A DNA stretch of 64,000 nt from positions 1,240,001 through 1,304,000 of the forward strand of contig NZ_CP109013.1 in assembly GCF_036226745.1 (NCBI RefSeq), in the 5' to 3' direction. Numbering within the stretch: position 1 is the first letter of the stretch; the number at the start of each line of letters is the position of its first letter. This stretch comes from Streptomyces sp. NBC_00683 (lineage in GTDB: Bacteria > Actinomycetota > Actinomycetes > Streptomycetales > Streptomycetaceae). The position numbers were made by a program, and so were the translations under genes. Positions 62,454 to 64,000 of the stretch are shown here, piece after piece. The notes below the pieces were generated by a model, which ran no database searches, was not told the DNA's origin, and was given only the letters and a program-made list of their open reading frames with translations.

Positions 62454-63178
62454 GCGATCTCCCTGCCGCGGGCGAGGTCGTCGTGGTTGTCGATCTCGAC
62501 CCAGGTGACCTCACCGATGGGGGCCACGTCGACCGTGAAGCCGCGGTTCACGAGCTCCTGGTAGCCGTCCTCGTAGTAGAGGTCGGGGTCGCGCTCGAAG
62601 GTGACCTTCAGCGCGTCCGCGAGCTCCTCGGCGGCCTCGGGCTCGATCAGCGTGACGCCGATGTACTCGCCGGTCGCGGTGGCCGGGTCCATCAGCTTGG
62701 TGATCCGCTGCACACCCTTCTCGCCGTCCGTGATGACCTTCATCTCCTCGTCGGCGAGGTTCTTCACCGTGTCGAGGGCGAGGATGATCTTCTGGCCCTT
62801 GCCGCGGGCGTCCAGGAGGGTCTTCTCGACGGAGACCGGGTGCACGGTGTCGCCGTTGGCGAGGATGACGCCCTTCTTCAGGACGTCACGGGCGCACCAG
62901 AGGGAGTAGGCGTTGTTCCACTCCTCGGCCTTGTCGTTGTCGATGAGCGTCAGGGTCACGCCGTACGTCGCCTCGAACTCGGCCTTGCGGGCGTAGACGG
63001 CTTCCTTGCGGTAACCGACGACGATCGCGACCTCGGTGAGTCCGACCTCGGCGAAGTTGGCCAGCGTCAGGTCCAGGACCGTCTTCTCGCCGTCCACGGG
63101 CACGAGTGCCTTGGGCAGCGTGTCCGTGTACGGACGCAGACGTCGTCCTGCACCGGCAGCCAGTACGAGGCCGATCAT
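62441..63178 (-). CDS. NTP transferase-family nucleotidyltransferase (LicC-like)
   Basis: 245 residues. The signature MIGLVLAAGAGRRLRPYTDTLPKALVPVDG is followed by NDKAEEWNNAYSLWCARDVLKKGVILANGDTVHP, close to the choline-phosphate cytidylyltransferase-type family. It would activate a phosphorylated polyol or choline-like alcohol as a CDP or NDP derivative for the CDP-alcohol transferase. ATG 63178 overlaps the preceding stop (ATGA). Confidence 0.9.
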   Translation of the reverse strand: MIGLVLAAGAGRRLRPYTDTLPKALVPVDGEKTVLDLTLANFAEVGLTEVAIVVGYRKEAVYARKAEFEATYGVTLTLIDNDKAEEWNNAYSLWCARDVLKKGVILANGDTVHPVSVEKTLLDARGKGQKIILALDTVKNLADEEMKVITDGEKGVQRITKLMDPATATGEYIGVTLIEPEAAEELADALKVTFERDPDLYYEDGYQELVNRGFTVDVAPIGEVTWVEIDNHDDLARGREIACRY

Positions 63179-64000
63179 GCGAGTTCTCCTTCGTCGTGTA
63201 CAGCGGGGGCCGAGGAGGACACCCAGAAGCGGATGGACTCCACGAGCACCACCAGAGCCACGGCTGCCGCGAGCGCGGTGAGAGCCGTGGTAAATCCTGA
63301 ACTCCGGGTCAGTACGGCGGCGAGTACGGCCACGACCAGGGTCCGGCCCTCGTGCCCGCCGATGGCGCGCACCAGCCACCGGGGCGGTGCGCCGGTACCG
63401 CCTCGGATGCGGTACACCGTGTCGTAGTGATGGTAGGCGACGGCCGAAACGAGGCCGAATGCCGCGGGAACGGCGTGCGGCACGTCACTGCGGGCCGCCA
63501 GCACCAGAATCGTGCAGTACTCCGCGGCCCGGAAGACCGGGGGCACGAGCCAGTCGAGCGCGCCCTTGAGCGGCCGCGAGACCGCCAGGCCGGAGACGAC
63601 CGCGTACACCGCTGCCGCGCCGACGGTCAGCCAGCTGCCGTACGTAGCGAACAGGGCGGTGGCGACGATCACCACTGCGCCGACGAGGGCCAGCAGCGGG
63701 GCGGTGAAACCGCCGCCCGGGCGGCGGACCGCGCCGGCCACGGCCTGCGCGAGGGGTCCCGAGTCGGCGAGGTCGGCCAGTGCGACGGCGGCCCGGTCGG
63801 TGCGCTGCGCCTTGCGGGTCAGCGAGCGCAGCAGCCGCCCCGCCGTGGTGTAACTGGCGGCCAGCGCGCATCCGACGAGCAGGGCGTAGAAGACGATCCG
63901 GGGGGTGGTCACCGCGGTGAGAACGGCGATCATGGCCCAGCGTTCACCGATGGGCAGGACTATCATCCGGCGCAGCCAGACGGTCCAGCCGACGCTGTCG
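63175..64000 (-). CDS. DUF5941-like integral membrane protein (5' partial)
   Basis: The frame stays open to the right edge, so the N-terminal part is missing; about 275 C-terminal residues are here. They contain several membrane segments and the stretch VGWTVWLRRMIVLPIGERWAMIAVLTAVTTPRIVFYALL, then VYRIRGGTGAPPRWLVRAIGGHEGRTL. This matches the C-terminal half of actinobacterial DUF5941/CDP-alcohol-type proteins found with this cluster. I do not assign a reaction. It overlaps the nucleotidyltransferase start, so it belongs to the same unit. Confidence 0.75.
   Translation of the reverse strand, partial: DSVGWTVWLRRMIVLPIGERWAMIAVLTAVTTPRIVFYALLVGCALAASYTTAGRLLRSLTRKAQRTDRAAVALADLADSGPLAQAVAGAVRRPGGGFTAPLLALVGAVVIVATALFATYGSWLTVGAAAVYAVVSGLAVSRPLKGALDWLVPPVFRAAEYCTILVLAARSDVPHAVPAAFGLVSAVAYHHYDTVYRIRGGTGAPPRWLVRAIGGHEGRTLVVAVLAAVLTRSSGFTTALTALAAAVALVVLVESIRFWVSSSAPAVHDEGELA

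Overview
The window is high-GC actinobacterial DNA, almost certainly Streptomyces or a close relative. Pointers are the strong G/C bias at third codon positions, frequent GTG starts, 4-bp ATGA/GTGA stop-start overlaps, a conservon (cvnABCD), a Streptomyces-type hopanoid cluster, DUF6126/DUF6380-like micro-proteins and long secreted RHS/LamG/FG-GAP proteins. I see no tRNA, rRNA, CRISPR array, insertion sequence or prophage.

Layout. 1-1.4 kb: tail of a secreted CBM6/PKD protein and a Tat-exported TIM-barrel isomerase-like protein. 1.4-5.4 kb: an NMT1/THI5-type ABC importer (ATPase, lipoprotein, permease) divergent from a LacI regulator, with a perfect operator palindrome between them. 5.4-9.4 kb: conservon cvnABCD ending in a GAF-domain gene. 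9.9-24.4 kb: a 14.5-kb same-strand run of two FG-GAP proteins, a DNRLRE/LamG protein, a 2,308-residue SpvB/RHS/HINT polymorphic toxin with an unidentified C-terminal toxin, and an overlapping candidate immunity gene. 24.7-33.97 kb: MBL-fold hydrolase, F420/FMN oxidoreductase, Glu/Leu/Phe/Val dehydrogenase behind a TetR-type palindrome, a secreted subtilase, a TetR regulator, and a DUF6745/108-aa pair.

34.1-40.3 kb: a six-gene coupled operon matching the uncharacterised STM4011-STM4015 system: two leucine-rich-repeat proteins, an ATP-grasp-like protein, a sulfatase-fold hydrolase and two radical-SAM enzymes. 40.4-44.7 kb: SGNH hydrolase, a LysM/M23 cell-wall hydrolase under a ydaO (c-di-AMP) riboswitch, a tyrosine phosphatase, a DUF6126 micro-protein and an XRE/cupin regulator with two tandem palindromes upstream. 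44.7-57.6 kb: a complete hopanoid operon. It has MEP-pathway supply (dxs, ispG), prenyl synthase, squalene formation (hpnC, hpnD, hpnE), cyclisation (shc) and side-chain extension and amination (hpnH, hpnG, hpnO), with two tiny coupled ORFs. 57.9-64 kb: a wall-polymer cluster with a TagGH-like exporter, GT2, CDP-alcohol phosphotransferase, glycerol-1-phosphate-dehydrogenase-like enzyme, nucleotidyltransferase and a DUF5941-like membrane protein running off the window.

The best candidates for undescribed biology are the STM4011-4015 operon with its duplicated LRR gene and the RHS-HINT toxin/immunity pair. All functions are read from recognisable motifs and gene order; no database search was run.
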